This document shows, one piece after another, positions 62,368 through 64,000 of a stretch of DNA of 64,000 bases. Within the stretch, counting starts at the first letter, position 1; each line of letters begins with the position of its first letter. The stretch covers positions 124,001 through 188,000 of the forward strand of contig NZ_CP157587.1 of NCBI RefSeq assembly GCF_022828245.2, given 5' to 3'. Made by a program: the position numbers and the translations under genes. The DNA is from Nanosynbacter sp900555675. Lineage in GTDB: Bacteria; Patescibacteriota; Saccharimonadia; Saccharimonadales; Saccharimonadaceae. The notes beneath the pieces were generated by a model. The model was not told the DNA's origin, did no database searches, and saw only the letters and a program-made list of their open reading frames with translations.

Positions 62368-62964
62368 ATGGGTGTTTCTGTTGACGATATCAAAAAATTG
62401 CGTGAATTGACCGGCGTAGGCTTGACTGACGCTAAGAAAGCTTTGGTTGAAGCTGAGGGCGATTTCGATAAAGCTTTGGAAGCTATGCGCAAAAAAGGCT
62501 TGACGAAAGCTGAAAAGAAAGGTGACCGCGAAGCTCGTGAAGGTTTGATCGAAGGTTATGTTCACTCTGGTCGAATCGGCGTTATCGTTGAGGTAAACTG
62601 CGAAACCGATTTCGTGGCTCGACTTGACGACTTTAAGACGTTGGCGCACGAAGTCGCTATGCAAATTGCAGCGATGAGCCCAAAGTATGTTTCTGAAGCT
62701 GACATTCCAGCAGAGGAAATGGAGCGCGTTAAAGCTGAGCTTATGGCTAGCGAATCTTTGGCAAGCAAGCCTGAAGAAATGCGCGAAAAGATTGTTGAAG
62801 GTCAATTGAAGAAGCACTTTGCTGAGCAGGTTCTTATGAGCCAGGCTTACATCTTGGACGATTCTAAGACTGTTGAGCAGCACATTAAGGAAGCAATTGC
62901 GAAATTAGGCGAGAACATCGTAGTTCGTCAATTCAAGCGAATTGAGCTGGGCGTAAGCGAATAG
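62368..62964 (+). CDS. tsf: Elongation factor Ts
   Basis: 198 aa from ATG 62368 (GAGGAG upstream, inside the rpsB end). UBA-like N-terminus VSVDDIKKLRELTGVGLTDAKKALVEAEGDFDKA, then GVIVEVNCETDFVARLDDF, the EF-Tu contact region. It is a short single-module EF-Ts, as in Thermus and many CPR. It regenerates EF-Tu-GTP. Confidence 0.96.
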   Translation: MGVSVDDIKKLRELTGVGLTDAKKALVEAEGDFDKALEAMRKKGLTKAEKKGDREAREGLIEGYVHSGRIGVIVEVNCETDFVARLDDFKTLAHEVAMQIAAMSPKYVSEADIPAEEMERVKAELMASESLASKPEEMREKIVEGQLKKHFAEQVLMSQAYILDDSKTVEQHIKEAIAKLGENIVVRQFKRIELGVSE

Positions 62965-62979
62965 ATTTTCACGCAGAGA

Positions 62980-63015
62980 AGAAGTCGGCCGTAGCAATGC
63001 GGTCGATTTTTTATT
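62980..63015 (+). terminator. rpsB-tsf terminator
   Basis: GTCGGCCG-TAGCAATG-CGGTCGA followed by TTTTTTATTTT; the stem includes G-U pairs. Confidence 0.72.
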
Positions 63016-63068
63016 TTGTCAATATTTATCATAAGCATATTGACAATATCGCAAATATGTGCTAGTAT
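63016..63068 (+). promoter_or_regulatory. Promoter with inverted repeat over the -35
   Basis: TTGACA (63040-63045), 17 nt ending in TGC, TAGTAT (63063-63068). TTGTCAATAT (63016-63025) and ATATTGACAA (63037-63046) are perfect inverted copies, the second covering the -35. An operator is possible. Confidence 0.75.
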
Positions 63069-63111
63069 GGGTACATATCAAAAATGATAGTAAAAACAAA
63101 AAAGGAAAGAT

Positions 63112-64000
63112 ATGAGCGAAAAACCAAAGGTAAAATTTAATCCAAACGCTGATGTGCCTGATACAATGACATATGAGCTTAGGGATATACCAAAGTCGCG
63201 TGATGAGCGTATTGCTGACGGTCAAGAGAAAGTTGCTGCGCTGAAGAATAAGGCTAAAGAAGGTCTTGGTCGCGTATGGAAGGGTTTGAAAGATAGTTTT
63301 TATATTGGTGTGAGTCGGGGTTCTGAATTACCTGGACAGATTGCTGAAGGAGCTGGACGCGCTAAGGAACAAATAGGCAATACTTTGTCTGAAGCAAAGA
63401 ATAAGGCTGCAGAATTGTTTGCGGGCGGTCGAGAGTTTATTCTTCAGAAAGCCTCAGAAGCCCGTACGCGAAAAGAAGAAAGGCAAAAAGCTCGTCAAGA
63501 ACGCAAGGAAGCTCGGGCTAAGGCTAAAGAACAGCGCGAGTTGGATAGACAGAAATATAACGAAGCACGGGAGCAGGATAAGGCAGGCAATGAGGCTGAC
63601 AAGTCGACAATTGATAGCAATAAAGAGACTGTAAAAAACTCTAAGCAAGAACAAAAAGAGGCTGTCGTCAAGCTGGAAGAATTAGAAAAGATACGACGAG
63701 AGGCGGAAGAGAAGGCTAAGAAAGCTGCCGCTGAGTATGACGCCGCAAAGAAGGCATTTGAAGCTGATCAAACGAATGAGAAGTTGTGCTTGGAGGCTGA
63801 TAAAAAGCGTAATCTGGCTGAGGCTGCCGCAGTGGATTTGAAGCTTGCTGAACTTGATGTTAGTGAGCAGAAGAGTAAGATTGATTCTGCCGAGGAAGAA
63901 ATTGATAAGGCTAAGAGTGAAATAGATAAAGCTAAGGAAGCCATGAAGGAGCGTGCAGGAAAAGCCCGGGAACGTAAAAACGCACGACGACAAGCTCGCA
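63112..64000 (+). CDS. Long coiled-coil protein (3' end outside window)
   Basis: The frame from ATG 63112 (AAAGGAAAGA upstream) stays open to the window end, at least 296 codons. The first 110 residues contain WKGLKDSFYIG and Gly/Ala/Glu-rich sequence. From about residue 115 onward the protein is a highly charged Lys/Glu/Arg/Ala coiled coil (RKEERQKARQERKEARAKAKEQ) with almost no hydrophobic stretches. There is no signal peptide in the visible part. It has a consensus extended promoter like those of the 23-kb membrane gene and the KGG gene. Not recognised; the composition resembles the coiled-coil gene at 1001-1570. Confidence 0.7.
   Translation, partial: MSEKPKVKFNPNADVPDTMTYELRDIPKSRDERIADGQEKVAALKNKAKEGLGRVWKGLKDSFYIGVSRGSELPGQIAEGAGRAKEQIGNTLSEAKNKAAELFAGGREFILQKASEARTRKEERQKARQERKEARAKAKEQRELDRQKYNEAREQDKAGNEADKSTIDSNKETVKNSKQEQKEAVVKLEELEKIRREAEEKAKKAAAEYDAAKKAFEADQTNEKLCLEADKKRNLAEAAAVDLKLAELDVSEQKSKIDSAEEEIDKAKSEIDKAKEAMKERAGKARERKNARRQAR

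Overview
The window is a chromosomal segment of a Saccharibacterium (TM7, Patescibacteria/CPR), most likely a host-associated clade related to Nanosynbacter. The 16S rRNA carries the TM7-type GCGGTCATACGTAGG after the 515 site and U at E. coli position 912. TGA is used as stop (pyrD, the gene inside the 23S rRNA, the 42-kb membrane protein), so the code is standard. Proteins are short, gene spacing is tight, and exported wall proteins of Gram-positive style (LPKTG/LAETG tails, WxL-like, DUF916-like, LytR-CpsA-Psr, LiaF-like) fit an episymbiont with a Gram-positive type envelope.

Layout. 1-3.2 kb: end of a conjugation-type ATPase and two minus-strand envelope genes. 3.3-8.3 kb: gyrB, gyrA and a PAP2-like membrane gene. 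8.3-16.1 kb: a split ribosomal RNA region. The 16S has its own promoter, processing stem and terminator. It is followed by a small minus-strand membrane gene, tRNA-Ala/Ile/Val, pyrD, and then 23S-5S with a second promoter. The 23S has a roughly 280-nt insertion in helix 45 with long complementary arms and a 74-codon DUF1653-type gene. 16.1-25.8 kb: a DUF3152-type metalloprotease with a coupled membrane protein, a KGG-repeat protein, a ROK kinase, an LPKTG protein, rpsA, infB, a large unknown membrane protein and two DUF5663-like paralogues. 25.8-29.2 kb (minus): priA-def-fmt. 29.2-39.6 kb: a PRTase-like gene, a small HTH regulator, recJ, a hydrolase flanked by a 44-bp duplication, then rpsU-yqeY-adk-map, ftsA-ftsZ, an nrdR without zinc-ribbon cysteines, a thioredoxin-like protein and VKOR. 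39.6-45.1 kb: a surface locus with an RCC1-repeat/WxL-like giant, a membrane-anchored partner, a stand-alone WxL-like protein, a DUF916-like protein and a LiaF-like protein. 45.2-54.4 kb: T-box and ileS, a LAETG protein, a Tim44/DUF3137-like protein, galU, rplU, parAB, lepB. 54.4-64 kb: an LCP protein, prmC, prfA, rpmE, rpsB-tsf, several unknown genes, and a long coiled-coil gene running off the window.

Two themes connect the region. First, at least 18 genes have a sigma70-type -10 box ending only 6-10 nt before the ATG, with no room for a Shine-Dalgarno site. This implies widespread leaderless mRNA, and it fixes several starts (priA, lepB, the 59.4-kb gene, the DUF1653 gene). Genes inside operons instead use ordinary AGGAGG-type sites. 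Second, cysteine-rich RCC1 repeats lie directly downstream of a VKOR disulphide oxidase, suggesting an oxidatively folded surface complex.

The best candidate for something undescribed is the leaderless DUF1653-type gene inside the helix-45 insertion of the 23S rRNA. The WxL-like surface locus comes second. All functional names rest on motif recognition by eye; no database search was possible.
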